From: Isachenkonia alkalipeptolytica
GTDB taxonomy: Bacteria; Bacillota; Clostridia; Peptostreptococcales; T1SED10-28
Length of the DNA stretch: 50,302 bases
Assembly (NCBI RefSeq): GCF_009910325.1
Contig: NZ_SUMG01000018.1
Location: forward strand, 1 to 50,302
Reading direction: 5' to 3'
In this document: positions 25,552 to 33,858 of the stretch, in pieces
Numbering within the stretch: position 1 is the stretch's first letter
Layout: each line of letters starts with the position of its first letter
Program-made: the position numbers and the translations under genes
Notes under the pieces: model-generated
The model's input: only the letters and a program-made list of their open reading frames with translations
What the model was told of the DNA's origin: nothing
The model's database searches: none

Positions 25552-25869
25552 ATGCTAGCTGTAGATAAGAGCAACTTTGAAGAAGAAGTATTGCAAGAAG
25601 AAAAAACAGTTTTAGTAGATTTCTGGAGCGAAGGTTGTGAACCTTGTAAAGCCTTAATGCCGGATATTGAAGCCTTAGAAGAGGTCTATGGAGATCAAGT
25701 GAAATTTGTAAAGCTTGATACAACCAAAGCCAGAAGATTGGCGATCAAACAAAAAGTTTTAGGGCTTCCTACCATTGCCATTTATGAAAATGGAGAGAAG
25801 AAAGAAGAGGTTACTAAAGATGAAGCTTCTAAGGAAAACGTAGAAGCGATGATTAAAAAGTTTGTTTAA
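25552..25869 (+). CDS. trxA: Thioredoxin of the glycine reductase system
   Basis: A 105-residue thioredoxin that reduces the oxidised GrdA selenoprotein. The active site is C29-E-P-C32 in WSEGCEPCKAL rather than the usual WCGPC, an altered site typical of thioredoxins in glycine reductase operons. The cis-proline is in LGLPTIAIYENG. The ATG at 25552 follows AAGGAGG by 8 bases; a GTG at 25543 touches that site. Confidence 0.93.
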   Translation: MLAVDKSNFEEEVLQEEKTVLVDFWSEGCEPCKALMPDIEALEEVYGDQVKFVKLDTTKARRLAIKQKVLGLPTIAIYENGEKKEEVTKDEASKENVEAMIKKFV

Positions 25870-25877
25870 GGTTTTAG

Positions 25878-25908
25878 AAGGCCTGTAGAGATGGCTTTGC
25901 AGGTCTTT
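25878..25908 (+). terminator. Terminator-like hairpin between trxA and grdE
   Basis: A 9-bp stem (25878-25886 with 25899-25907, two G-U pairs), a 12-base loop, then TTTAATT. It lies inside the operon and probably attenuates transcription or protects an mRNA end rather than stopping all polymerases. Confidence 0.45.
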
Positions 25909-25931
25909 AATTAAAAAGGGAGGTGAAGGTT

Positions 25932-27218
25932 TTGAAGCTTAAGTTAGGCAGAATTTTTATTGAAGATGTGAAGTTTGGTGATACTACAAAGGTTGAGAAC
26001 AAAACACTTTTTGTTAACAAAGAAGAAATGTTAGAGGCTATTGGTGGAGATGAGCATATTGAATCCATTGATATCGATATTACCCATCCAGGAGATGAAG
26101 TGCGAATTACACCGGTAAAGGATGTAATCGAACCACGGGTGAAAGTTGAAGGACCCGGAGGGATTTTTCCAGGAATGTTAAGCAAAGTGGACACCGTCGG
26201 TAGCGGTACAACTCACGCACTTAAAAATGTTGCAGTAGTTACTGCGGGTAAAATTGTAGGTTTTCAGGAAGGGATTATTGATATGTCCGGCCCCGGAGCA
26301 GAATATTCTCCGTTTTCTCAAACCCATAATGTAGTTGTTGTGGCAAACCCGGTAGAAGGTGTGAAGCAGTACGATCATGAAGAAGCGGTAAGAACCATCG
26401 GATTTAAAGCCGCTCAGTATTTAGGAGAACTTGCTAAAGAACTTGAGGCCGATGAAGTTCAAGAATATGAAACTAAACCGCTATTAGAGTCCGTTGAAGA
26501 ATATCCGGATTTACCGAAAATCGGATATGTGTACATGCTTCAAACACAAGGCTTGCTTCATGACACCTACGTCTATGGCGTGGATGCAAAAAAAATTGTG
26601 CCCACACTGCTATATCCCACGGAAATCATGGATGGAGCTATTGTCAGTGGGAACTGCGTTTCTGCTTGTGACAAAAACCCAACCTATGTACACTTAAATA
26701 ATGGGATTATTGAAGATCTTTATGAAAAACATGGTAAAGAGATCAACTTTGTTGGGGTGATTATTACCAATGAAAATGTTTATCTTGCGGACAAAGAGCG
26801 ATCTTCCAATTGGACCGCAAAGCTTACGGAATATTTAGGTTTGGACGGGGCCATTGTTTCTCAGGAAGGCTTTGGAAATCCTGATACGGATTTGATTATG
26901 AATTGCAAGAAAATTGAAGAGAAAAATGTGAAAACCGTAATTGTTACCGATGAATATGCAGGAAGGGATGGCGCGTCCCAATCTTTAGCCGACGCGGATC
27001 CAAAAGCCGATGCGGTGGTAACCAACGGAAATGCTAATGAAGTGATTCTTCTGCCTCCGATGAAAAAAATTATTGGAATGACCGACTACGTAGATTCCAT
27101 TGCAGGAGGATTTGATGGAAGCCTGCGGGCCGACGGCAGCATTGAGGTTGAAATACAAGCAATCACCGGAGCTACCAACGAAACCGGCTTTGTGAAATTA
27201 ACCAGTAAGGGAAATTAA
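25932..27218 (+). CDS. grdE: Glycine reductase component B, alpha/beta proprotein GrdE
   Basis: The proprotein of the substrate-binding component B for glycine. In the family it cleaves itself before a cysteine, giving two subunits, one with an N-terminal pyruvoyl-type carbonyl that forms the imine with glycine. The cleavage site is visible as N241-C242 in SGNCVSACDKNPTYVH, the position reported for the family. The TTG at 25932 gives the family start (MKLKLGRIFIEDV) and follows GGGAGGTG; a GTG at 25923 lies within that site. Length 428 residues. A second domain (residues 300-400) includes VTDEYAGRDGASQSLADADP. Confidence 0.94.
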   Translation: MKLKLGRIFIEDVKFGDTTKVENKTLFVNKEEMLEAIGGDEHIESIDIDITHPGDEVRITPVKDVIEPRVKVEGPGGIFPGMLSKVDTVGSGTTHALKNVAVVTAGKIVGFQEGIIDMSGPGAEYSPFSQTHNVVVVANPVEGVKQYDHEEAVRTIGFKAAQYLGELAKELEADEVQEYETKPLLESVEEYPDLPKIGYVYMLQTQGLLHDTYVYGVDAKKIVPTLLYPTEIMDGAIVSGNCVSACDKNPTYVHLNNGIIEDLYEKHGKEINFVGVIITNENVYLADKERSSNWTAKLTEYLGLDGAIVSQEGFGNPDTDLIMNCKKIEEKNVKTVIVTDEYAGRDGASQSLADADPKADAVVTNGNANEVILLPPMKKIIGMTDYVDSIAGGFDGSLRADGSIEVEIQAITGATNETGFVKLTSKGN

Positions 27219-27279
27219 TTTCAAAAATTATGATTGTATATTAACAAACGAACCCATTATCTAAAGTTAAGGAAAAAAA

Positions 27280-27307
27280 TTGCTAACACATGTTTAAACC
27301 TTACTAT
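27280..27307 (+). promoter_or_regulatory. Possible internal promoter before grdA
   Basis: TTGCTA (27280-27285), a 16-base spacer, TACTAT (27302-27307), in the unusually long (124-base) gap between grdE and grdA. Its -35 resembles the operon promoter (TTGCTC). It could give extra grdA-grdB transcript independent of the riboswitch. Confidence 0.35.
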
Positions 27308-27342
27308 AAGAAATATAAATTAAAAACGAGAGGATGGTAAAT

Positions 27343-27819
27343 ATGTCAGTATTTGATGGAAAGAAAATCATCATCATTGGCGATAGAGACGGTATTCCAG
27401 GACCGGCTATCGAAGAATGCTTAAAAAGCACTGACTCCGAAGTGGTTTATTCTTCCACGGAGTGTTTTGTCTGAACGGCTGCAGGTGCTATGGATTTAGA
27501 AAATCAGCAAAGAGTTAAAGATCTTACGGAAAAACACGGTGCGGAAAACATGGTAATCGTAATCGGAGCAGCGGAAGCTGAAGCTGCCGGATTAGCCGCA
27601 GAAACCGTAACAAACGGAGATCCAACCTTTGCAGGTCCATTAGCAGGAGTCCAGTTGGGACTAAGAGTATTTCACGCAGTAGAAGAAACTTTCAAAAGTG
27701 CTGTAGATGAAACTGTATATGATGATCAAATCGGAATGATGGAAATGGTTCTTGAAGTTGATGAGATCATTGAAGAAATGGAAGAAATCCGAGGAGAATT
27801 TGGAAAGTTTAATGATTAA
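27343..27819 (+). CDS. grdA: Glycine reductase selenoprotein A (UGA = selenocysteine)
   Basis: The small selenoprotein that carries the carboxymethyl group from component B to component C as a Se-carboxymethyl selenocysteine. The in-frame TGA at 27472-27474 is codon 44, in the family motif [15 protein letters not shown]. Reading through it gives 158 residues, the normal GrdA length; the reading frame is otherwise open. C41 before the Sec forms the redox pair. The ATG follows GAGGATGG. Simple gene callers would wrongly start this gene at 27490. Confidence 0.97.
27472..27474 (+). other. Selenocysteine codon of grdA
   Basis: TGA decoded as selenocysteine (residue 44). I find no SECIS hairpin as clear as the one in grdB; a short GC-AGGT-GC fold (27481-27488) is the only loop with a GGU-like apex close by. 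Confidence 0.95.
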
Positions 27820-27854
27820 TTCAGTTCCCGTAAAATTTAGAGAGGGGGGAAATA

Positions 27855-29162
27855 ATGAGTAAAAAAAGAATTGTCCATTATATAAATCAATTTTTCGGCG
27901 GTATCGGCGGAGAAGAAAAAGCGGGTATGAAACCGGAAGTGAGAGAAGGGGTAGTAGGCCCTGGTATGGCCCTGCAAACAGCCCTAAAAGATGAAGGGGA
28001 AATTGTCGCGACCATTATTTGCGGTGACTCTTACTTTAATGAAAACCTTGAAGAAGCCAAGGCAGATGTGTTGGAAATGGTAAAAAAGTACGATGCAGAT
28101 CTTTTCATCGCCGGACCTGCTTTTAATGCGGGCCGTTATGGTGTAGCTTGCGGAACGATTGCTGACGCTGTAAAAAGCGAACTAAACATTCCAAGTATGA
28201 CAGGAATGTACCCGGAAAACCCCGGTGCTGATATGTTTAAAAAGTCGGTGCATATTATCGAAACCGGAAACTCTGCAGCAAAGATGCGAAAAGCCATCCC
28301 TTTAATGGGGAAACTGGCAGTGAAAATGCTTAAAAATGAGGAGATTGGAAGTCCTGAAGAGGATAACTATATCCCTATGGGTATTCGAAAGAATTATTTC
28401 CATAAAACAAGAGGTTCCAAAAGAGCCGTAGATATGTTGATGAAAAAAATGTCTGGAGAAGGATTTACGACAGAATATCCTATGCCGAGTTTTGATCGTG
28501 TAGACCCACTACCTCCGGTTAAAGACATCTCAAAAGCAAAGGTTGCACTAGTAACCTCGGGAGGAATTGTTCCGAAAGGGAATCCTGACAGAATTGAATC
28601 TTCCAGTGCATCAAAATACGGAAAATACTCTATTGATGACTTGAGTGACTTGGATGAGGCCAGTCATGAAACCGCACATGGTGGATATGACCCCACTTAT
28701 GCGAACGCTGATGCAGACTGCGTGCTGCCGGTAGATGTATTAAGAGACCTTGAGACTGAAGGAAAAATCAAAGAACTTCACAACTATTTCTATACTACAA
28801 CCGGAAACGGAACTTCTGTTGGAAGCTCTAAAGCTTTTGCGGAAGAATTTTCCCAAGAGTTGATCAAAGACGGTGTGGATGCGGTTATATTAACCTCCAC
28901 CTGAGGTACTTGTACGCGTTGCGGTGCAACGATGGTAAAAGAAATTGAACGGGCCGGCATTCCGGTAGTTCACATTTGTACAGTAGTACCGATTTCCTTA
29001 ACGGTAGGAGCGAACCGAATTGTTCCGGCAATTGCGATCCCCCACCCATTAGGAAATCCGGCTTTAGACCCTGAAGAAGCAAAAGCTTTACGCCGAAAGA
29101 TTGTTGAACGTTCTTTAGAAGCTTTGACAACGGAAGTTAGCGGACAAACCGTATTTGACTAA
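27855..29162 (+). CDS. grdB: Glycine reductase component B gamma selenoprotein GrdB (UGA = selenocysteine)
   Basis: The selenoprotein subunit of component B that attacks the GrdE-bound glycine. The TGA at 28902-28904 is codon 350 in LTSTUGTCTRCGATMV; reading through gives 435 residues, the usual GrdB length, ending at TAA 29160-29162. C353 and C356 follow the Sec. The N-terminus VHYINQFFGGIGGEEKA is the family start. The ATG follows GAGGGGGG. It lies 35 bases after grdA. Read naively it would appear as two separate genes. Confidence 0.97.
28902..28931 (+). other. Selenocysteine codon and candidate SECIS hairpin of grdB
   Basis: TGA at 28902-28904 is followed, after 12 bases, by a perfect 6-bp stem (28917-28922 with 28926-28931) capped by a GGT loop. 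A short hairpin downstream of UGA with GGU at its apex matches the general form of bacterial SECIS elements bound by SelB. Confidence 0.75.
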
Positions 29163-29193
29163 GGCGATTAAAACATGAAGTACCATGAATATC

Positions 29194-29228
29194 AATTACC
29201 AGCTATTCCACCGGAGTAGCTGGTAATT
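29194..29228 (+). terminator. Strong hairpin between grdB and grdC
   Basis: A perfect 12-bp inverted repeat (29194-29205 with 29217-29228) around an 11-base loop, followed by only a few T. In this place within the operon it probably acts as an mRNA 3'-end stabiliser or partial terminator that keeps grdC-grdD expression below grdA-grdB. Confidence 0.55.
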
Positions 29229-29261
29229 TAAAAACTGCTAAAATTTATGGAGGTGACAGTT

Positions 29262-30803
29262 ATGAATTATTCAGTATTAAAAGGAGCGGGTTATGTATTA
29301 GTTCACACCCCGGACATGATTGCCCATAGCGGAACCACGCAAACGGGAGAAAGAAGAACCAACCCGGAATCCGAGTATTTAAAAAAATTACCCCAGCATT
29401 TACGAAGCTTTGAAGAAGTGGTGTCTTATCCGCCGAATCAAACTTATATCGGAACAATAAAACCGGAAGCTCTAAATGATTATGAAATGCCTTGGTACGA
29501 TAAAAAAGTGGAAGGGGCAGAGCGTTTCGGTCAATTCGGAGAAATCATGCCCCAGGACGAATTTATCGGTCTAATGAAAATATCCGATGTGTTTGACTTG
29601 GTAATGATTGAAAGCAGTTTTAGCAAAGAAATTAAAAAGAAATTGGAAGCTCATCCCTTAGTTAAGGAAGAACATATAGCAAAATTAAAAGATGGGGAAG
29701 CTATGGAGGATATTCAAAAATCCATTGATCATTTTGCCGCGGAAGCAATTTATCATAATGATCAAGTGGTGGGTTGCGTTAAAAGAGCTCATGAAACCGA
29801 TCCGAACCTGAATGCCCATGTAATGTTTGAAAATTTAGCGGTAAAAGCCTCTGGAGTATTAGCGGCTGAGAATTTAATTGCTAAAAATGAAATCAATGTA
29901 GAAGATATTGATTATGTTATCGAATGCTCAGAAGAAGCCTGCGGAGATATCAATCAACGGGGTGGTGGCAACTTTGCCAAATCTATCGCTGAAATGATCG
30001 GTGCAGTGAATGCTACCGGATCGGATCTTAGAGCTTTTTGTGCAGCACCAACCCATGCCTTAATTGAGGCAGCTGCTCTTGTGCAAGCTGGCGTTTATGA
30101 AAATGTTTTAGTAGCTGCTGGTGGAGCTGTTGCAAAGCTAGGTATGAACGGTAAGGATCACTTAAAAAAGGATATGCCGATTCTGGAAGATGTAATCGGT
30201 GGGTTTGCCGTGCTTGTAACAAAAAATGATGGAGTTCATCCAGTGATCCGTACGGATTTAGTAGGTCGTCATACGGTTGGAACCGGTTCTTCACCACAAG
30301 CCGTAATTACTGCATTGATCACGGCACCTTTAGACAAAGGTGGACTGAAAATTACCGATGTGGATAAATATTCTGTTGAAATGCAAAATCCTGACATAAC
30401 AAAGCCCGCAGGTGCAGGAGATGTCCCAGCTTCCAATTACAAAATGATTGCAGCCCTTGGGGTAAAGAGAAAAGAGATGGAACGTAAAGATGTGGCAACC
30501 TTCGGAAGCAAACATGGAATGCCCGGTTGGGCTCCAACCCAGGGGCACATCCCTTCAGGAGTTCCTTATATAGGACCGGCTTTAGAATCTTTTAAGAATG
30601 ATGAAATCAAGCGGGCGATGATTGTAGGAAAAGGGAGTCTTTTCCTGGCAAGAATGACGAATCAGTTTGATGGAGTATCTGTAATCCTAGAGAAAAACTC
30701 CGGGAAAGTAGAAGAAAGCGGGGCAGCAGTTTCAGAAACAGAGATCCGATCAATGATCGCTGAAACCATGAAGGATTTTGCTAAGAATTTAATGAGTGAA
30801 TAA
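29262..30803 (+). CDS. grdC: Glycine reductase component C beta subunit GrdC
   Basis: The larger subunit of component C, which receives the acetyl group from carboxymethyl-GrdA as an acetyl thioester and passes it on for release as acetyl phosphate. It resembles the beta-ketoacyl synthase III (FabH) fold: the stretch around DLRAFCAAPTHALIEAAALV (near residues 255-274) holds a thiolase-like cysteine, and VLVAAGGAVAKLGMNG follows. Length 513 residues. The ATG at 29262 follows GGAGGTGAC; the ATG at 29247 lies before it. Confidence 0.94.
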   Translation: MNYSVLKGAGYVLVHTPDMIAHSGTTQTGERRTNPESEYLKKLPQHLRSFEEVVSYPPNQTYIGTIKPEALNDYEMPWYDKKVEGAERFGQFGEIMPQDEFIGLMKISDVFDLVMIESSFSKEIKKKLEAHPLVKEEHIAKLKDGEAMEDIQKSIDHFAAEAIYHNDQVVGCVKRAHETDPNLNAHVMFENLAVKASGVLAAENLIAKNEINVEDIDYVIECSEEACGDINQRGGGNFAKSIAEMIGAVNATGSDLRAFCAAPTHALIEAAALVQAGVYENVLVAAGGAVAKLGMNGKDHLKKDMPILEDVIGGFAVLVTKNDGVHPVIRTDLVGRHTVGTGSSPQAVITALITAPLDKGGLKITDVDKYSVEMQNPDITKPAGAGDVPASNYKMIAALGVKRKEMERKDVATFGSKHGMPGWAPTQGHIPSGVPYIGPALESFKNDEIKRAMIVGKGSLFLARMTNQFDGVSVILEKNSGKVEESGAAVSETEIRSMIAETMKDFAKNLMSE

Positions 30804-30836
30804 ATAGGATTTCGACTATGAAAGGCGGTGAATGGA

Positions 30837-32021
30837 GTGACAGAAGAACACAAACAGATCAAAAGGCAAATTGGTAAAGTGTTTAATGACATTGCGAAGG
30901 GTATTGAGACCGGAGACTTTGGTGAAAAAGTAACCGTTGGTTTAACTACTTTAGGCAGCGAACATGGGGTTGAAAACCTGGTTAAAGGTGCGGAACAGGC
31001 AGCGAAATCCGGAAAATTTGATGTGGTATTGATCGGTCCCAAAGTGAACACGGATTTAGAGGTGGTTGAAGCGACAGAGGAAGCTACCATGCATAACATC
31101 ATGGAAGAGTTGTTAGCCTCGAAAAAAATTCAGGCTTGTGTAACGATGCATTATAATTTTCCCATCGGGGTTTCCACCGTTGGAAAAGTAATTACTCCTG
31201 GAAAAGGGAAGGAAATGTATTTAGCTACAACTACAGGAACTTCGGCCCCGGATCGTACGGAAGCTATGGTAAGAAACGCAATTCACGGTATGATCGCAGC
31301 AAAGGCTTCCGGTGTTCAAAAACCGAAAGTCGGGATATTGAACGTGGATGGTGCCCGGCAGGTGGAAAAAGCCCTCAACAAGTTAGTGGAAAACGGATAT
31401 GACATGGAGTTTTCTGAATCCATGCGAGCCGACGGCGGTGTGGTTATGCGAGGGAATGATCTGTTGGCAGGGAGCCCGGATGTGATGGTACAGGATACAC
31501 TAACGGGAAATATTTTCATGAAAATATTTTCTTCCTTTCATACCGGTGGAGATTATGAGGCCCTGGGCTATGGTTATGGACCGGGAATCGGAGAGGGTTA
31601 TGATAAAAATATTTTAATCCTTTCAAGAGCATCAGGAACGCCGGTGGTAGCGAAAGCTCTGGAATATGCAGCGGATCTTGTTAACGGTCGGCTAGAGGAA
31701 AGAGTAAAAGAAGAGTATGACAAAGCCAATAAAGCCGGGTTAAAAGAAATCTTGAACTCCTTGACAAAGGCCACTAAAAAATCCGATGATGAAGAAGAGG
31801 TAAAGCAACCCCCTAAAGAAGTGGTTACCGGTTCTTTATCAGGAATTGACATCATGGAGTTGGAAGATGCGGTACAGGAGCTATGGAAGAATAACATATA
31901 CGCAGAAAGCGGGATGGGTTGTACCGGTCCGGTGGTAATGGTTAGTGAAAAGAATCTTAAAAAAGCTATTGAAATATTACGTGCAGCGGATTATGCCGTT
32001 GGAGAGCCGGAAGACTGCTAA
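30837..32021 (+). CDS. grdD: Glycine reductase component C alpha subunit GrdD
   Basis: The second subunit of component C, related to the PlsX/phosphate acetyltransferase fold, which releases acetyl phosphate. Two conserved cysteines are seen: C101 in KIQACVTMHYN and C362 in SGMGCTGPVVMVSE; family work places the active thiol near the latter. A charged linker (about residues 300-330, rich in K, D and E) separates the catalytic domain from the C-terminal segment with that cysteine. The GTG at 30837 after AAAGGCGGTG fits the family start. It is the last gene of the operon. Confidence 0.94.
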   Translation: MTEEHKQIKRQIGKVFNDIAKGIETGDFGEKVTVGLTTLGSEHGVENLVKGAEQAAKSGKFDVVLIGPKVNTDLEVVEATEEATMHNIMEELLASKKIQACVTMHYNFPIGVSTVGKVITPGKGKEMYLATTTGTSAPDRTEAMVRNAIHGMIAAKASGVQKPKVGILNVDGARQVEKALNKLVENGYDMEFSESMRADGGVVMRGNDLLAGSPDVMVQDTLTGNIFMKIFSSFHTGGDYEALGYGYGPGIGEGYDKNILILSRASGTPVVAKALEYAADLVNGRLEERVKEEYDKANKAGLKEILNSLTKATKKSDDEEEVKQPPKEVVTGSLSGIDIMELEDAVQELWKNNIYAESGMGCTGPVVMVSEKNLKKAIEILRAADYAVGEPEDC

Positions 32022-32075
32022 ATCCCGATGCAGCAAAGTGTCATTTTACGCAGTAATTAACAATTGTACTTTAAT

Positions 32076-32135
32076 AAAAACCCTACCTTTATGACTACAA
32101 GATCCAGAGTTAGTCAAGGGGTGGGGTTTGTTTTT
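32076..32135 (+). terminator. Terminator of the grd operon
   Basis: A long stem: AAACCC (32078-32083) with GGGTTT (32124-32129), continued by ACCTT/AAGGGGT pairing and TGACTA (32092-32097) with TAGTCA (32111-32116), ending in TTTGTTTTT. Confidence 0.85.
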
Positions 32136-32164
32136 AAATTTATGGGCTTAAGACGAAATGAACG

Positions 32165-32193
32165 TTGCTTTTTACATTTTACTATATTATAAT
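32165..32193 (+). promoter_or_regulatory. Promoter of the BMP lipoprotein gene
   Basis: TTGCTT (32165-32170), a 17-base spacer, TATAAT (32188-32193). About 85 bases of leader follow, containing a GTCC/GGAC hairpin (around 32203-32220); no purine riboswitch core is seen. Confidence 0.7.
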
Positions 32194-32285
32194 GAGACTA
32201 AGGTCCATGCAACGCAGGACTGAATTTTGGACTCTTTAACTCAGTGTTAAAAGTTTAAAATATTAAAATTAGGGGAGGTAGAAAA

Positions 32286-33395
32286 ATGAAGAAAAATTTA
32301 TGGGTTTTAGTATTAGTAGCACTGTTAGCCATGACACTTGCGTTAACCGGTTGCGGTAATGGTGAGGACAATGGAGAAGATGTGGATCCCGACGACAACG
32401 GTGAAGCGGTTGATCCTGATGATGACAATGATGAAGACGAGTACGTGGAAGATTTCTTTGTAGGGCTGGTAACAGACACCGGTGGAATTGATGATCAATC
32501 CTTTAACCAGGGAACCTGGGAAGGGATCCAGGATTTTGCCGATGAGTATGGTGCGGAGACCAACTATCTTCAATCCGAAGCCGATGCGGATTACATTCCA
32601 AACTTATCCAGTTTTGCCGATGACCAAGTGGACTTAATCGTAGCTCCAGGTTTTTTATTTGAAGATGCTATCGGTCAAGTAGCGGACAACTTCCCGAATC
32701 AAAACTTTTTATTGATTGATGCAGTCGTTGAAAGAGATAATATTGTAAATGCAATTTTTGCAGAAGAGCAAGGTTCCTTCCTTGTTGGTGTTGCAGCCGC
32801 TCTAACCGCTCAAGAAGCAGGAGAAGACACCGTAGGTTATATCGGTGGCGTGGACTTTGAACTGATTCAAAAGTTTGAGGCCGGTTTCGAAGCAGGGGTT
32901 TGGGCTGTAGATCCTGATATGAACGTTTTAGTGGAATATGTAGGAGACTTTTCCGATCCTTCCACCGGAGGATCTATTGCATCCATCATGTTTGATGATG
33001 GTGCTTACGTAATTTACCATGCCGCCGGAGGATCCGGTAACGGTATGATCAATGAAGCCATGGAACGAAGAGGCGACGGAGACGACGTATGGGCCATCGG
33101 AGTTGACCGAGACCAATATGAAGACGGAATTTATGACGGCGAGAACTCTGCGATTCTTACTTCCATGATGAAAAGAGTAGACGTTGCGGCTTATGAAGTT
33201 GCGGTTATGACCTACGAAGGAAATTTCCCGGGAGGAGATATTATTGAGTTTGATTTAGAGAATGAGGGAGTTTCCTTACCGGAAGAAAATCCTAACTTAA
33301 GTGATGACATTATAGCTGAAGTGCAAAACTATATTGATCAAATTGTATCCGGTGAAATTGAAGTGCCATCGTTACCTTCAAGATTACAAGAGTAG
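32286..33395 (+). CDS. bmp: BMP family nucleoside-binding lipoprotein (PnrA-like)
   Basis: The extracellular substrate-binding protein of a nucleoside-type ABC importer. A lipoprotein signal peptide ends in the lipobox LALTGC, so C23 is the lipidated residue. A linker of about 30 residues, very rich in Asp, Glu and Asn with a repeated VDPDDNGE-like unit, leads to the BMP domain (FVGLVTDTGGIDDQSFNQGTWEG, then VAPGFLFEDAIGQVADNFP and GYIGGVDFELIQKFEAGFEAG). Length 369 residues. GGGGAGG precedes the ATG. It has its own promoter and terminator but lies just upstream of its likely partner transporter. Confidence 0.92.
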   Translation: MKKNLWVLVLVALLAMTLALTGCGNGEDNGEDVDPDDNGEAVDPDDDNDEDEYVEDFFVGLVTDTGGIDDQSFNQGTWEGIQDFADEYGAETNYLQSEADADYIPNLSSFADDQVDLIVAPGFLFEDAIGQVADNFPNQNFLLIDAVVERDNIVNAIFAEEQGSFLVGVAAALTAQEAGEDTVGYIGGVDFELIQKFEAGFEAGVWAVDPDMNVLVEYVGDFSDPSTGGSIASIMFDDGAYVIYHAAGGSGNGMINEAMERRGDGDDVWAIGVDRDQYEDGIYDGENSAILTSMMKRVDVAAYEVAVMTYEGNFPGGDIIEFDLENEGVSLPEENPNLSDDIIAEVQNYIDQIVSGEIEVPSLPSRLQE

Positions 33396-33453
33396 ACAAA
33401 GGTTATAAAGAGATTAGAGATTAAAGTTAATAGAGGAGTAATGAACTAAATAT

Positions 33454-33499
33454 TTCGCTATAAAAACCAAGATTTTATAGTCTTGGTTTTTTTAGCGAA
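33454..33499 (+). terminator. Terminator of the BMP lipoprotein gene
   Basis: An 11-bp stem AAAAACCAAGA (33462-33472) with TCTTGGTTTTT (33481-33491), an 8-base loop and a further T run. An outer TTCGCT/AGCGAA pair (33454-33459, 33494-33499) frames it. Confidence 0.9.
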
Positions 33500-33568
33500 T
33501 CTTTTCTTCATGGGATGAAAAGTATAACGTATTCTGAAGGGGTGTTATTCATTTTTTCAGAGAAGAAG

Positions 33569-33598
33569 TTGTAAGCATTTTACCTTTTGTAGTATAAT
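33569..33598 (+). promoter_or_regulatory. Promoter of the nucleoside ABC transporter operon
   Basis: TTGTAA (33569-33574), an 18-base spacer, TATAAT (33593-33598). Confidence 0.55.
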
Positions 33599-33604
33599 CA
33601 AAAT

Positions 33605-33858
33605 ATAGTAACACATCACAAAATAATAGAAGCATTAGTAATTTCAATCGTAGTTAAGGACTGGACAGAATATACGAAGATAGTAGGCAGTGGGTATAGA
33701 ATTGTAGTGGCGCTCTAGCTCTAACAACAATTCGTTTTTACGGAATGGATAAAATTGATTACAATATCCTCTAAGTTGCAACGAAAAATTAAAAGGCAGG
33801 TAATGCAGCAGGGGGATATGAAATATTACTATAATATTATATAGATAGGAGAAATATT
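33605..33858 (+). promoter_or_regulatory. Long leader of unknown function before the ABC operon
   Basis: About 250 bases separate the probable transcript start from the first start codon. There is no open frame of useful length and no known riboswitch core that I recognise. Short possible pairings include CAATTC with GGAATG-like sequence (around 33725-33750). The only clear signal is the ribosome binding site TAGGAG near 33847. Confidence 0.4.

Noticed and set aside
27490-27819. A separate 109-residue gene starting after the grdA TGA
   Set aside because: It is the C-terminal part of grdA; the TGA at 27472 is the family's selenocysteine codon and the upstream 43 codons match GrdA.
28932-29162. 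A separate 76-residue gene, with grdB ending at 28904
   Set aside because: It is the C-terminal part of GrdB read through the selenocysteine codon 350; the joined length and sequence fit the family.
32194-32285. A purine riboswitch before the BMP lipoprotein
   Set aside because: The leader has only a GTCC/GGAC hairpin; the conserved purine aptamer core and its three-way junction are not seen.
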